Source of the DNA: Phytopseudomonas dryadis
GTDB lineage: Bacteria > Pseudomonadota > Gammaproteobacteria > Pseudomonadales > Pseudomonadaceae
Assembly (NCBI RefSeq): GCF_004327355.1
Contig: NZ_QJUM01000007.1
Location: forward strand, 124,001-188,000
Reading direction: 5' to 3'
DNA: 64,000 nt
Shown: piece by piece, positions 45,688 through 54,909 of the stretch
Numbering within the stretch: the stretch's first letter is position 1
How the letters are laid out: every line of letters begins with the position of its first letter
Position numbers and translations under genes: made by a program
Notes under the pieces: generated by a model
Told to the model about the DNA's origin: nothing
Database searches by the model: none
What the model saw: the letters and a program-made list of their open reading frames with translations, nothing else

Positions 45688-46581
45688 CTATCCGACGCGT
45701 TCGATCATTTCCAGTTCGCGCAGCAGCCAGTCGGAAAATGCCTTGGCGAGGTCGTGGTCGGCGTGGGGCGGGATGATGATGAAGTAGGGGTGCGGCGCCG
45801 GGAACTCGATGTCGAACAGGCGGACCAGGGTGCCTTGGGTCAGGTCGTCGCCGGCCAGGATATGGTCGCTGATGGTGATGCCGGCACCGGCGGTCGCCGC
45901 CCGGATGGTCAGGTAGGCGTTGGGCATGTAGACGTTCTGGCGGACCTGCAGGCCGGGTATGCCGGCGGCGAGGAAGTAGCGGTTCCAGTCAAAACCGTCG
46001 TCTTCGTGCAGCAGGACCTGGCGCGCCAGGTCGCGCGGCTTGCGCAGCGGTTCGCTGCCATTGAGCAGGCGCGGGCTGCACACCGGAAAGTACTGGATGT
46101 CGCGCAGGGCCGCGATGCGCTGGCCCTCGACCGGGCTGTCGCCGAAGGAGATCACCATGTCCGCGCCCTGGTGGGCCTGCTCCAGCGACATCAGGTGCAG
46201 CGACACTTCGCGGTAGTTGCGCAGAAAGCGCTCCAGCAGGGTCGAGATGCGCGCCAGCAGCGCCGGGGCGCAGGCGACGCGCAGTTTGCCGGACGGAGCG
46301 GAGGAGGGCAGGGTGCGATGGATGCCACGCAGTTGTTCGAAGGCGAGGCTGACTTGTTGGCTAAGCTGACGGCCAGCGGCGGTGAGCTGGACGCCCTTGC
46401 CCTGACGTTCGACCAGGGCCACGCCGAGTTCTTCCTCCAGTTTCTTGATCTGGTGGCTGATGGCGCTGTGGGTGACATGCAACTCCAGCGCCGCGCGGCC
46501 GGTGCTGCCCTGGCGCACCAGTGCCTCAAAAGCGCGCAAGGCGATCAGCGAAGGTAGTCTGCGGGTACTTTTATGAAGCAT
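45688..46581 (-). CDS. LysR-family regulator (GcvA-like) of the catabolic cluster
   Basis: 297 residues. LPSLIALRAFEALVRQGSTG and HVTHSAISHQIKKLEEELGV form the GcvA-type helix-turn-helix. It is divergent from the ABC transporter operon across an AT-rich 121-bp spacer that would hold both promoters. It very likely senses the transported substrate or a breakdown product. First gene of the block lying between cca and spoVR. Confidence 0.9.
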   Translation of the reverse strand: MLHKSTRRLPSLIALRAFEALVRQGSTGRAALELHVTHSAISHQIKKLEEELGVALVERQGKGVQLTAAGRQLSQQVSLAFEQLRGIHRTLPSSAPSGKLRVACAPALLARISTLLERFLRNYREVSLHLMSLEQAHQGADMVISFGDSPVEGQRIAALRDIQYFPVCSPRLLNGSEPLRKPRDLARQVLLHEDDGFDWNRYFLAAGIPGLQVRQNVYMPNAYLTIRAATAGAGITISDHILAGDDLTQGTLVRLFDIEFPAPHPYFIIIPPHADHDLAKAFSDWLLRELEMIERVG

Positions 46582-46702
46582 TTTTATTGATTATTCGTTA
46601 CTTGAATTCACATCAACCCTAGAAATCTAATCTATTGCTGTCAATTTAATTTGTGATGATGATTCGAGCCAGGTAAGCCGCACAACAACAAAGGAGCGCG
46701 AG
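46582..46702. promoter_or_regulatory. AT-rich divergent promoter region of the catabolic cluster
   Basis: 121 bp, clearly AT-richer than the surroundings (ATTTTTATTGATTATTCG; GTCAATTTAATTTGTGATG). No exact operator can be named. AAAGGAGCG just before 46703 is the ribosome binding site of the transporter ATPase. Confidence 0.5.
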
Positions 46703-47797
46703 ATGCCGTCACCGGGGGAACACTTCGTCGATCTGCTGCGTTTGGGCAAGCGTTACGGTGAAACCCGGGCCTTGGCCGATCTGACCCTGCATATCCGGCA
46801 AGGCGAGTTCCTCACGCTGCTCGGTCCTTCGGGCTCCGGCAAGAGCACCACGCTGATGCTGCTGGCCGGCTTCGAGCAGCCCAGCGAAGGGCATATCGAA
46901 CGCGACGGCCGGGATATCACCGGCCTGCCCGCCGACCAGCGCGACTTTGGCGTGGTCTTCCAGGGTTACGCGCTGTTCCCGCATATGAGCGTCGAGCAGA
47001 ACATCGCCTTTCCCCTGCGTGTGCGCAAGCTGCCGGCGGCGCAGATCGGCGAACGGGTCGGGCGGATGCTCGAGCGCGTCGGCCTGGCCGGCATGGGCAA
47101 GCGCCAGATCCAGCAGCTTTCCGGTGGCCAGCAGCAACGCGTGGCGCTGGCCAGGGCGCTGGTCTTCGAGCCCCCCTTGCTATTGCTGGACGAACCGCTG
47201 TCGGCGCTCGACCGGCGCCTGCGCCAGGAGATGCAGGGCGAGCTGGCGCGCATGCACAAGGAGTTCGGCACCACCTTCGTCTTCGTCACCCACGATCAGG
47301 AGGAGGCGCTGGCCCTTTCCGACCGGATCGCGGTGTTCAACCACGGCCGCCTGGAGCAATTGGGCGCGCCCCAGGAGGTCTACGAGAGGCCCGCCAGCCG
47401 TTTCGTCGCCAACTTTCTCGGCGACACCAACCTGCTCGGCGTACAGATCGTGGCGCGGCATGACGGCGTACTGGTCTGCGAATACCAGGGACAGCGCCTG
47501 ATGGTGGACGAGCCCGGGGCCATCCAGCCCCTCGGTGGGGCATGCTGGCTGGCGATCCGTCCCGAGCACGTCGACCTGCAGCCGGTGAGCCAGGCCGGCA
47601 CCGGCAACGGATTGGTGGCGCGCATGGAGCGCACCACCTACCTGGGTACGCATGTCGGCCTGGAGATGCGCCTGCATGATGGCGAGCCGCTCGCGCTGCG
47701 CCTGCCGCTCGGCCACCCGCTGCTCGCCACCCTGGAGACTGGAGCCAGCTACTGGTGCGCCTGGGCGACGCCGCACGCTCATCTGATCCTGGCCTGA
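46703..47797 (+). CDS. Polyamine-type ABC transporter ATP-binding protein (PotA-like)
   Basis: 364 residues. It has Walker A LLGPSGSGKSTTLMLLAGF, the signature LSGGQQQRVALARAL, Walker B LLLLDEPLSALDRRLR and H-loop VFVTHDQEEALALSD. A C-terminal TOBE domain follows (about 270-360). The group is that of spermidine/putrescine and related importers. It heads a four-gene importer operon. Confidence 0.92.
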   Translation: MPSPGEHFVDLLRLGKRYGETRALADLTLHIRQGEFLTLLGPSGSGKSTTLMLLAGFEQPSEGHIERDGRDITGLPADQRDFGVVFQGYALFPHMSVEQNIAFPLRVRKLPAAQIGERVGRMLERVGLAGMGKRQIQQLSGGQQQRVALARALVFEPPLLLLDEPLSALDRRLRQEMQGELARMHKEFGTTFVFVTHDQEEALALSDRIAVFNHGRLEQLGAPQEVYERPASRFVANFLGDTNLLGVQIVARHDGVLVCEYQGQRLMVDEPGAIQPLGGACWLAIRPEHVDLQPVSQAGTGNGLVARMERTTYLGTHVGLEMRLHDGEPLALRLPLGHPLLATLETGASYWCAWATPHAHLILA

Positions 47798-47848
47798 CGA
47801 TTTTCCATCACCCGTAAGTCAACCGTAAATCGAAGAGGGACGCTCCAG

Positions 47849-48964
47849 ATGAACGACCGGCAGAGCTTTATCGAAGACGCGCTACAGGTTGCCGAGGAAC
47901 GCATGCAGGCGGCAGGTGTCAGCCGCCGCGGCTTCAATCAGGGCCTGTTGCTGCTGGCCGCCGCGGCCGGCCTGGGGCCTTGGCACAAGGCGTTCTCCGC
48001 CTCCGGCACGCTGGTGGTCGCCAACTGGGGCGGCGATGCGGTGCCCGCCTTCGAAACCAGCTACAAAGGCTTCTCCGAGGCGTCCGGCCTGCGGCTGATG
48101 ATCGATGGCAGCGGCCCTTCCGAAGGGGCCTTGAAGACCCAGGTCAGCAGCGGCGCGGTACGCTGGGACGTGTGCGATGGGGAAATGTACTCGGCCTACC
48201 GGCTGGGCGCCGAAGGTTTCCTCACGCCCATCGATTATTCGGTCGTCGACAAGTCGCTGATCGGCTATGGCGATGTGCATGACTTCGGCCTGGCCAACTA
48301 CACCTACAGCTACGTCATCGGCTACGACCGGCAGCGTTTCGGCGACAACCCGCCGAAAAGCTGGGCGGATTTCTGGGACGTGAAGAAGTACCCGGGCAAA
48401 CGCACCCTGTACAAGTGGATGAGCGCCAACCTGGAATGCGCCCTGCTGGCCGATGGCGTGCCGCCGGAGCAACTCTACCCGCTGGATGTGGACCGGGCGC
48501 TGCGCAAGATCGAGGAACTGATGCCGCACGTGCTGACCCACTGGTCCACCGGCGCGGAATCCCAGCAGTTGCTGCGTGACGGCGAGGTGAGCATGGCGCA
48601 GATGTGGCACACCCGAGCCGAACTGGTGAAGCGCGATACCGGCGGCCGGGTCGACTGGAGCTTCGACGACGGTATCGTCTCGCCCTCGGTATGGATGGTG
48701 CCGAAGAACAATCCGGCCGGCACCAAGGCTGCGATGGCATTCATCGCCTATGCCCTGCGCCCGGAGGTCCAGGCACTGCTGATGGAGGTCTACAACATGG
48801 GGCCGGTGGACCTGAAGGCCAACGAACTGCTGTCGCCCGAACTGCAGCGGATCAACCCGACCGCACCGGAAAACCTGAGCAAGCAGGTGTCGCTGAACAA
48901 CCGCTGGCACGCCGAGCACTACGGCGCGGCGCTCGAGCGCTACCTCGCGCTGATCGGAGGCTGA
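47849..48964 (+). CDS. Periplasmic substrate-binding protein (PotD-like), Tat signal
   Basis: 371 residues. SRRGFNQGLLLLAAAAGLGP at about residues 25-44 is a twin-arginine signal, preceded by an unusually long charged N-region. GTLVVANWGGDAVPAFETSY starts the mature PotD-like fold. Export in folded form is inferred from the Tat motif. The substrate is unknown; the family takes polyamines, polyamine conjugates and related amines. Confidence 0.88.
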   Translation: MNDRQSFIEDALQVAEERMQAAGVSRRGFNQGLLLLAAAAGLGPWHKAFSASGTLVVANWGGDAVPAFETSYKGFSEASGLRLMIDGSGPSEGALKTQVSSGAVRWDVCDGEMYSAYRLGAEGFLTPIDYSVVDKSLIGYGDVHDFGLANYTYSYVIGYDRQRFGDNPPKSWADFWDVKKYPGKRTLYKWMSANLECALLADGVPPEQLYPLDVDRALRKIEELMPHVLTHWSTGAESQQLLRDGEVSMAQMWHTRAELVKRDTGGRVDWSFDDGIVSPSVWMVPKNNPAGTKAAMAFIAYALRPEVQALLMEVYNMGPVDLKANELLSPELQRINPTAPENLSKQVSLNNRWHAEHYGAALERYLALIGG

Positions 48965-48965
48965 G

Positions 48966-49817
48966 ATGCGCGCCGTTTCGCAGGGTTCGCTGCCGGTTCT
49001 GCTGCTGTTGGTGCTGCCGTTGCCGCTCCTCATCCTGGCCGGCTACCTGCTGCCGACCCTGGGGGTGCTCGGTTGGAGCCTGAGCCTGCCGCAGCCGGGG
49101 TTGCAGAACTATGCGGCGATCGTCGACAACGCCAATATCCAGGCGGTGATCTGGCGAACCCTGCGGATTTGCCTGCTGACTACCTTGATCAGCGTGGCGA
49201 TCGCCTACCTGATCGCCTATCGCTGGCGCTTCGCCAGCCCGCGTGGGCGGCAGTTCATCGAGTTGTTCGTGCTGCTGCCATTCTGGCTGTCGATGCTGAT
49301 CCGCGCCTTCGCCTGGCTGGTGTTGCTGCGCAACGACGGGTTGGTCAACCAGGGGCTGCTGGCGACCGGGCTGGTCGATTCACCGCTGACCCTGGTGCGC
49401 AACGAGTTGGGGGCGCTGATCGGCATGGTGCATTTCATGGTGCCCTATGCCGTGCTGCCGCTGCTGTCTTCGCTGCGCCAGGTCGACGACAGCCTGCTGT
49501 GGGCCTCGAGCAGCCTGGGGGCGAGTCGTTGGCAGACCCTGCGCGACGTCTTCCTGCCGCTGACCCTGCCCGGCGTGGCGGCCGCCTCGGCGATCGTCTT
49601 CGTCTTCAGCCTCGGTTGTTTCGTGACCCCGGCACTGCTCGGTGGTGGCAGGGCGGCGATGCTCGCGGAGTACATCTATATCCAGATGTTCCAGCTCTCC
49701 AACTGGGGGCTGGGCGCTGCGCTGAGCATCGTGCTGATGCTGATGGTCGCCGGCTGCGCGCTGGTGTTCGGCAAGCTGATCGGCTTCTGGCGGTTTACCG
49801 GGAGGGTGGATGCATGA
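48966..49817 (+). CDS. ABC transporter permease (PotB-like)
   Basis: 283 residues with six membrane helices. The EAA-type loop is near EASS-like LLWASSSLGASRWQTLRDVFL. It starts 1 bp after the binding-protein stop and ends overlapping the second permease (ATGA), so the importer genes are tightly coupled. Confidence 0.9.
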   Translation: MRAVSQGSLPVLLLLVLPLPLLILAGYLLPTLGVLGWSLSLPQPGLQNYAAIVDNANIQAVIWRTLRICLLTTLISVAIAYLIAYRWRFASPRGRQFIELFVLLPFWLSMLIRAFAWLVLLRNDGLVNQGLLATGLVDSPLTLVRNELGALIGMVHFMVPYAVLPLLSSLRQVDDSLLWASSSLGASRWQTLRDVFLPLTLPGVAAASAIVFVFSLGCFVTPALLGGGRAAMLAEYIYIQMFQLSNWGLGAALSIVLMLMVAGCALVFGKLIGFWRFTGRVDA

Positions 49818-50668
49818 GTACGCCTGAGGTGCGCCCGGCGGCTTCCGGGCGGGCGGCCCGTTCGGGGTTCGCCTCGTTCGCGGCCCGCGTGGCTGGTGGC
49901 ATGTCCTGGCTGACGCTGTCGCTGGCGGCGTTGTTCCTGCTGCTGCCGATCCTGGTGATCGTGCCGCTGTCCTTCGGCAATCAGCGCTACCTGGCGTTTC
50001 CCGATGGCGACTGGTCGCTGCGCCACTATGCCGCCCTGCTCGACGGCGCCTGGCTGTCGTCGATCCTGCAGAGCCTCGGCCTGGCCCTGGCGGTCGGCGT
50101 CCTGAGTACCCTGCTGGCCTTTCTGTTCACCACCGGCGTGTGGTTGCAGCGTCGCTACAGGCTGCTGCTGATCGGTATCGTCCTGCTGCCGATGATCGTG
50201 CCGCAGGTGGTGTCGGCCATGTCGATCTATTACCTCGGCGCTCGCACCGGGCAACTGGACAGCCTGGTCGGGGTCGGTTACGGCCATCTGATGATGGCAT
50301 TGCCCTACTCGGTGATCGCCATGCTGGTCGCCTACAGCCGCCTCGACACCAGCCTCTACCGGGCGTCGCGCTCGCTGGGCGCGGGCCTCGGCATGACCCT
50401 GCTGCGGGTGCTGCTGCCCAACGTGCGTGGTGGCCTGCTGGGTAGTTTCTTCATGGCCTTCATCATGTCCTGGGAAGAGGTGGTGGTCACCCTGTTCACC
50501 AGCGGGCTGCACGTCATCACCCTGCCCAAGCGGATCTGGGACGGTCTGCGCTACAACCTCGATCCGGCCATCGCCGCGGTATCCACCGTCATGGTGGTGC
50601 TCACCCTGGTGGTCATGCTGGTACGCCTGTACCTGCACCGGCGCGCCGCCTCGCCGCCCAGCGGCTGA
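49814..50668 (+). CDS. ABC transporter permease (PotC-like)
   Basis: 284 residues from ATG 49814, six helices, with the coupling loop LYRASRSLGAGLGMTLLRVL. It completes the importer as the second permease. The four-base overlap with the previous gene supports an operon. Confidence 0.9.
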   Translation: MSTPEVRPAASGRAARSGFASFAARVAGGMSWLTLSLAALFLLLPILVIVPLSFGNQRYLAFPDGDWSLRHYAALLDGAWLSSILQSLGLALAVGVLSTLLAFLFTTGVWLQRRYRLLLIGIVLLPMIVPQVVSAMSIYYLGARTGQLDSLVGVGYGHLMMALPYSVIAMLVAYSRLDTSLYRASRSLGAGLGMTLLRVLLPNVRGGLLGSFFMAFIMSWEEVVVTLFTSGLHVITLPKRIWDGLRYNLDPAIAAVSTVMVVLTLVVMLVRLYLHRRAASPPSG

Positions 50669-50738
50669 TCGCCGGGCGGCTTCCAGCCCCTTCGCCAACC
50701 TTGTCACGAACGCACCTTTCCCCGAGGAGGGAATCCCC

Positions 50739-51890
50739 ATGCTCACTGCCTTTCCCGCACGCACCTACCGCCAGCGCATCGACGCGGTCAAGCGCCGCCT
50801 CGCCGAGCGCGGCCTGGATGCCTTGATCGTCAACTATCCGGACAACATCAACTACCTGACCGGCTTCGACAGCCTGGGCTTCCTCTGGTACCAGGCGCTG
50901 ATCATTTCGCCGAAGCTCGAGCGTCCGCTGTTCATCACCCGTACCAGCGAAGAGCCCTGCACCTGGGAACTGTCATGCATCGAGGAGGCGGTCTTCTACG
51001 ACATCGCCAGGCAGGATCCGCTGCGCATCGTCGCCGACATACTCGAGGACCATGGCCTCGGCCAGGCGCGCATCGGCCTGGAAATGCAGGCGTCGACCTT
51101 CAGCGCCCTGCAGTACACCACCCTGCTCGGCCATCTGCCGCAGGCGCGCTTCGAGGACGCCTCGGTGGTGGTCGCCGAAGAGCGCCTGATCAAGACGGCA
51201 GAAGAGATCGAGTACCAACGCAGCGCCGCGCGGATGGCGGATCATGGCATGCGCGCCGCCTTCGCGGCCTTGCGTCCGGGCATTTCGGAAGTGCAGGTGG
51301 CCGGTATCGTCGCCCAGGCCCTGGGCGAGGCCGGTAGCGAGTATTCGGCGATCAGCCCGATGTGCGCCACCGGCCGGCGCAGCACCATGACCCATGCCAT
51401 GCCGCACCGGCAGACCATCAGCCCGGGCGACGTGGTGATCCTCGAACATGCCGGGGTGTGCAACCGCTACCACGCGATCCTCATGCGCACGGCGGTGATC
51501 GGCACTCCGAGCCCGCGGGTCCGGGAAGTGGCCACCCTGCTCACCGAGGCCTTCAATGCCGCCGTCGACGTGGCCAGGCCGGGCACGCCGGTGGGCGAGG
51601 CGAACACGGTGTGCAACGCCATTCTCGATCGTATCGACCTGTCGCGCACCCGCGTGCACCGCATCGGCTACAGCCTGGGCCTGGCCTATCCGCCGACCTG
51701 GCTCGAGGCGATGATGGTCGACGAGGCGGATGATCATGTATTCCAGCCGAACATGTCGTTTTCCATCGAGCCCAACCTGTCGCTGTACAGCGAAGGGTTC
51801 GGCATCAAGCTGGGCGATACGGTGCTGTGCGCTGCCGACGGTTCGCACAGCCTGTCCGAACTGGCCCCGGAACTCGTGGTGATCGACTGA
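50739..51890 (+). CDS. M24-fold hydrolase of creatinase/ectoine-hydrolase type
   Basis: 383 residues, start after GAGGAGG. The N-terminal creatinase domain (YRQRIDAVKRRLAERGLDAL, YPDNINYLTGFDSLGF) and the pita-bread C-terminal domain are both present. Several metal ligands of true aminopeptidases are missing: the first Asp lies in VILEHAG, the second in RYHAILMRT where no Asp is found, and the His is replaced in GYSLGLAYPPTW. This is the pattern of metal-free creatinase and ectoine hydrolase (DoeA) rather than Xaa-Pro peptidase. It likely opens an amidine or guanidine-type bond in the imported compound. Confidence 0.8.
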   Translation: MLTAFPARTYRQRIDAVKRRLAERGLDALIVNYPDNINYLTGFDSLGFLWYQALIISPKLERPLFITRTSEEPCTWELSCIEEAVFYDIARQDPLRIVADILEDHGLGQARIGLEMQASTFSALQYTTLLGHLPQARFEDASVVVAEERLIKTAEEIEYQRSAARMADHGMRAAFAALRPGISEVQVAGIVAQALGEAGSEYSAISPMCATGRRSTMTHAMPHRQTISPGDVVILEHAGVCNRYHAILMRTAVIGTPSPRVREVATLLTEAFNAAVDVARPGTPVGEANTVCNAILDRIDLSRTRVHRIGYSLGLAYPPTWLEAMMVDEADDHVFQPNMSFSIEPNLSLYSEGFGIKLGDTVLCAADGSHSLSELAPELVVID

Positions 51891-51902
51891 GGGAGGTGAC
51901 CC

Positions 51903-53006
51903 ATGTCCACTTCGATGGATGTTTTCTGGCATTCCGACGTGCTGCGCCACGACACCGGCGCGGGTGTCTTCGAGGCGCCGCCCGACAGCCTGCTGGGCGA
52001 GCAGATGCAGCACCCGGAAAGCAATCCGCGCCTGTTGAACATGCGCGCACTGCTGCAGAACGGGCCGGTGGCGCCGTCCCTGGAGTGGCACCAGGGGCGT
52101 CATGCCTGGGACGAAGAACTGCTGCGCTTCCATACCCCGGAGTACCTGCGCGAGATCGTCGCGGCGGACATGCAGGGGCGGCGCTTCAGTTCCACCACCC
52201 TGATGGCGCCCGGCAGCCTGAGCGGCTTGCTGGCCGCCGCCGGTACCAGCATCCTGGCCCTGGAGCGGGTGCTGGCGGTGCGCCGCCCGGCCCTGGCCCT
52301 GGTGCGTCCGCCGGGCCACCACGCGGCCCCGGCGATGGCCGACGGCTACTGCTTCTTCAACAACGTGGCGCTGGCGACCGAGGCTGCGCGTGCCGCCGGC
52401 ATCGAGCGGGTGGCCATCGTCGATTGGGACGTGCATCACGGCAACGGCACCCAGGCGGGTTTCTACGACGACCCCGAAGTGTTCACCGTCTCCCTGCACA
52501 TGGACCATGGCGCCTGGGGGCCGAGCCACCCGCAGAGCGGCGCGGTGGACGAGCGGGGCCACGGGGCCGGGATCGGCGCCAACCTCAATCTGCCCTTGCC
52601 GATGGGCTCCGGCGACCTGGCCTACGCGCTGGCCTTCGAGCGTTTCGTCGAACCGGCGTTGCGTGCGTTCCGCCCGCAATTGCTGGTGATCGCCAATGGT
52701 CTGGATGCTTCGCAGTTCGATCCCAATGGCCGGCAACTGCTGAGCATGGCCGGTTTCAACCACCTGGCGCGCCAGGCCCGTAGCCTGGCCGACGAGTTGT
52801 GCGAGGGGCGCCTGCTGGTGGTGCAGGAGGGGGGCTACAACCCGGCCTACAGCGCCTATTGCCTGCATGCCGCAGTCGAGGGCTTCATCGGTCGTGCCTC
52901 GAGCCTGGCCGATCCATTGGCCTACATGCCGGTCTTCGAGGCGCGCAGCCGGGCCGATGTGCAGGCCTTGGGGCTGGCGCTGGCCGAGGCGGGCTGGTCG
53001 TTCTGA
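51903..53006 (+). CDS. Zinc-dependent class II histone deacetylase / acetylpolyamine deacetylase-like
   Basis: 367 residues. Tandem His PPGHHAAPAMADGYCFFNN, the zinc Asp/His in VDWDVHHGNGTQ and the second zinc Asp in ANGLDASQFDP are intact, as is GGYNP near the C-terminus. It belongs to the bacterial class II HDAC group with acetylpolyamine amidohydrolases. Removal of an acetyl or other acyl group from an amine is the expected reaction. It follows the M24 gene by 12 bp. Confidence 0.88.
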   Translation: MSTSMDVFWHSDVLRHDTGAGVFEAPPDSLLGEQMQHPESNPRLLNMRALLQNGPVAPSLEWHQGRHAWDEELLRFHTPEYLREIVAADMQGRRFSSTTLMAPGSLSGLLAAAGTSILALERVLAVRRPALALVRPPGHHAAPAMADGYCFFNNVALATEAARAAGIERVAIVDWDVHHGNGTQAGFYDDPEVFTVSLHMDHGAWGPSHPQSGAVDERGHGAGIGANLNLPLPMGSGDLAYALAFERFVEPALRAFRPQLLVIANGLDASQFDPNGRQLLSMAGFNHLARQARSLADELCEGRLLVVQEGGYNPAYSAYCLHAAVEGFIGRASSLADPLAYMPVFEARSRADVQALGLALAEAGWSF

Positions 53007-53013
53007 CGACGCT

Positions 53014-53343
53014 TCAGGCGCCGAGGATCAGGTAGACCTTGCGCACCGGCGTGAGGTTTTCCCAGGTGCCGGTGAAGCCGGCGGCGACCACGAAGGTGGC
53101 GCCGGCCTCGAAGGTGCGGCTGTTGCCTTCGGCGTCGGTGAGGCGTACCCGGCCCTCGAGCAGGTGGCAGAGTTCGTCGTAGTCGCACACGCAGTGTTCG
53201 CGGTGCGGGCCGGCCGCCCAGATGCCGCCCACGGCGTTCTTGCGCGGCTCGACGAAGTGTCGCCAGCTCTGGCTGCGATAGGCGGTATCCACCCGCGCGG
53301 GGTTGGCGAAGTCGATGACATGGGTGGGGAGTGGATTGGACAT
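53014..53343 (-). CDS. Small cupin-domain protein
   Basis: 109 residues with a single cupin barrel: CVCDYDELCHLLEGRVRLTD and GATFVVAAGFTGTWENLTPV, of the DUF861/EutQ-like type. It shares only part of the usual His ligands, so metal binding is doubtful. It follows the FAD oxidase gene by 13 bp on the minus strand and probably binds or isomerises a pathway intermediate, or senses one. Confidence 0.8.
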   Translation of the reverse strand: MSNPLPTHVIDFANPARVDTAYRSQSWRHFVEPRKNAVGGIWAAGPHREHCVCDYDELCHLLEGRVRLTDAEGNSRTFEAGATFVVAAGFTGTWENLTPVRKVYLILGA

Positions 53344-53356
53344 GGGGATCTCCGGG

Positions 53357-54754
53357 TCAGGAATCGAAACCGATGCCCAGGGCGTCGAAGCCCTTCAGCA
53401 ACAGGTCGCGCCGGCCGCTGAGGTCTTCGCGGGCCAGCGAGCGCTGCGCCAGGCGCACGCCGAGGTAGCGCAAGGGTTCGGGCGGAAAGGGGAAGGGCGC
53501 GGTGCTGGTCATCGCCAGCTCGGTGCGCTCGGTGCTGTCGCCGGCCAGCAGGTCGAGCATGGTCTCGGCGGCGAAACGGCTGGCCGATACGCCCTGGCCG
53601 GTGAAGCCCAGGGCGTAGGCGACGCGCCCATGGGCGGCCTGGCCGCAGAACAGGGTGGTGCGCGCGGAAGTGTCGATCACGCCGCCCCAGGCATGGCTGA
53701 ACACCACCTGGCCGAGGGCGGGGAAGGCCGCGTGGAACTGTTCGGCCAGGCGCAGGAAGCTCTCCGGGCGCTGGGTCAGCGCTTCGTCGCGACGGCTCCC
53801 GTAGTGGTAGACGGCATCGTAGCCGCCCCAGAGGATGCGGTTGTCGGCGGTCTTGCGCAGGTAATGGAACTGGTTGCCGCTGTCGGCGATACCGTAGCGC
53901 TCGTTCCAGCCGATCGCCTGCAGTTGCGCGTCGCTCAGCGGTCGGGTGGTCAGGGCGTAGTCGTAGATGGGGATCACCGAGGAGCGCAGCGCGCCCAGCA
54001 GCGGCGGGGCGACATTGCTGGCCAGGGCGACCTGCGCGGCCTCGACCTGGCCGAGCCCGGTTTCCAGCAGGATGTGTTCACTCCGCTCCCGCAGGCTGGT
54101 GACCGGCGAATGTTCGAACAACTGGATACCCTGTTCGAGGCAGACGCGGCGCAGTTCGTCGACCATCCTGCCCGGGTTGAGCAGGGCGTAGTTGGGTTCG
54201 TAGAGCCCGGCGCGGTAGAGGGGCGAGTCGAGGCGCTGGCGCAGGGCGGCGCCCTCGAGGAATTCGCAGTCGATGCCGAAACGCGCATAGTTGGCTTGCA
54301 TGGCGCGCAGGCCGTCGACCTGCCAGGGCGTGCTGGCCAGGTTGAGCTTGCCGGAGCGTTCGAACTCGACCTGCAGGCCGAAATGGCGCAGGTCATCCTC
54401 GAAGGCATCGAGGTTTTCCCGGCCCAGACGGATCAGCCGCTGCGCCTCGTCCGGCCAGCGTTTCAAGGCATTGGAGACCCCATGGGAAATGCTCGGTGCG
54501 CAGAAGCCGCCGTTGCGGCTGCTGGCCTCGCCGCCGCACCGACGGGCCTCGAGTACCACGATGCTGGCCCTGGGATGCCGGCGGCGGGCCAGCAGGGCGG
54601 TCCACAGGCCGGTGAAGCCGGCACCGACGATGGCCAGGTCGCAGTGCTGTTCGCCGCTTTGCCGGGGCGCGGCCGGAGGGACGGCTACGCTATCCAGCCA
54701 GTAGGGGTGGGGCAGCGCATGGCGCAGCGATTGTGCTGCGGAGAGGGTGGCCAT
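53357..54754 (-). CDS. FAD-dependent amine oxidase (DadA/PuuB-like)
   Basis: 465 residues. The dinucleotide-binding CDLAIVGAGFTGLWTALLAR at about 38-57 and the GGEASSRNGGFCAPSISHG flavin block are typical of DAO-type oxidoreductases, close to gamma-glutamylputrescine oxidase. The C-terminal YALGFTGQGVSASRFAAE is the second FAD contact. It should deaminate an amine to an aldehyde, fitting the ALDH gene nearby. Confidence 0.88.
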   Translation of the reverse strand: MATLSAAQSLRHALPHPYWLDSVAVPPAAPRQSGEQHCDLAIVGAGFTGLWTALLARRRHPRASIVVLEARRCGGEASSRNGGFCAPSISHGVSNALKRWPDEAQRLIRLGRENLDAFEDDLRHFGLQVEFERSGKLNLASTPWQVDGLRAMQANYARFGIDCEFLEGAALRQRLDSPLYRAGLYEPNYALLNPGRMVDELRRVCLEQGIQLFEHSPVTSLRERSEHILLETGLGQVEAAQVALASNVAPPLLGALRSSVIPIYDYALTTRPLSDAQLQAIGWNERYGIADSGNQFHYLRKTADNRILWGGYDAVYHYGSRRDEALTQRPESFLRLAEQFHAAFPALGQVVFSHAWGGVIDTSARTTLFCGQAAHGRVAYALGFTGQGVSASRFAAETMLDLLAGDSTERTELAMTSTAPFPFPPEPLRYLGVRLAQRSLAREDLSGRRDLLLKGFDALGIGFDS

Positions 54755-54909
54755 GGGCGGCGGCTCCTTTTCCTGCGATCCCGCGGCGCGGGGTCGTACG
54801 CTGACTTTTTAGACCCTTTGCGCGGCCTTTCCCAGCTATCCGGGGGCTGTCCAGATCCCAGCGGGACCGCGCGGAACCCGGCCGGCCGAGCTCATGGCGG
54901 CGCCAGGCG

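Noticed and set aside
46582..46702. ANR box in the catabolic cluster promoter (TTGAA...ATCAA)
   Set aside because: The half-sites are separated by five bases instead of four and the left half is imperfect.
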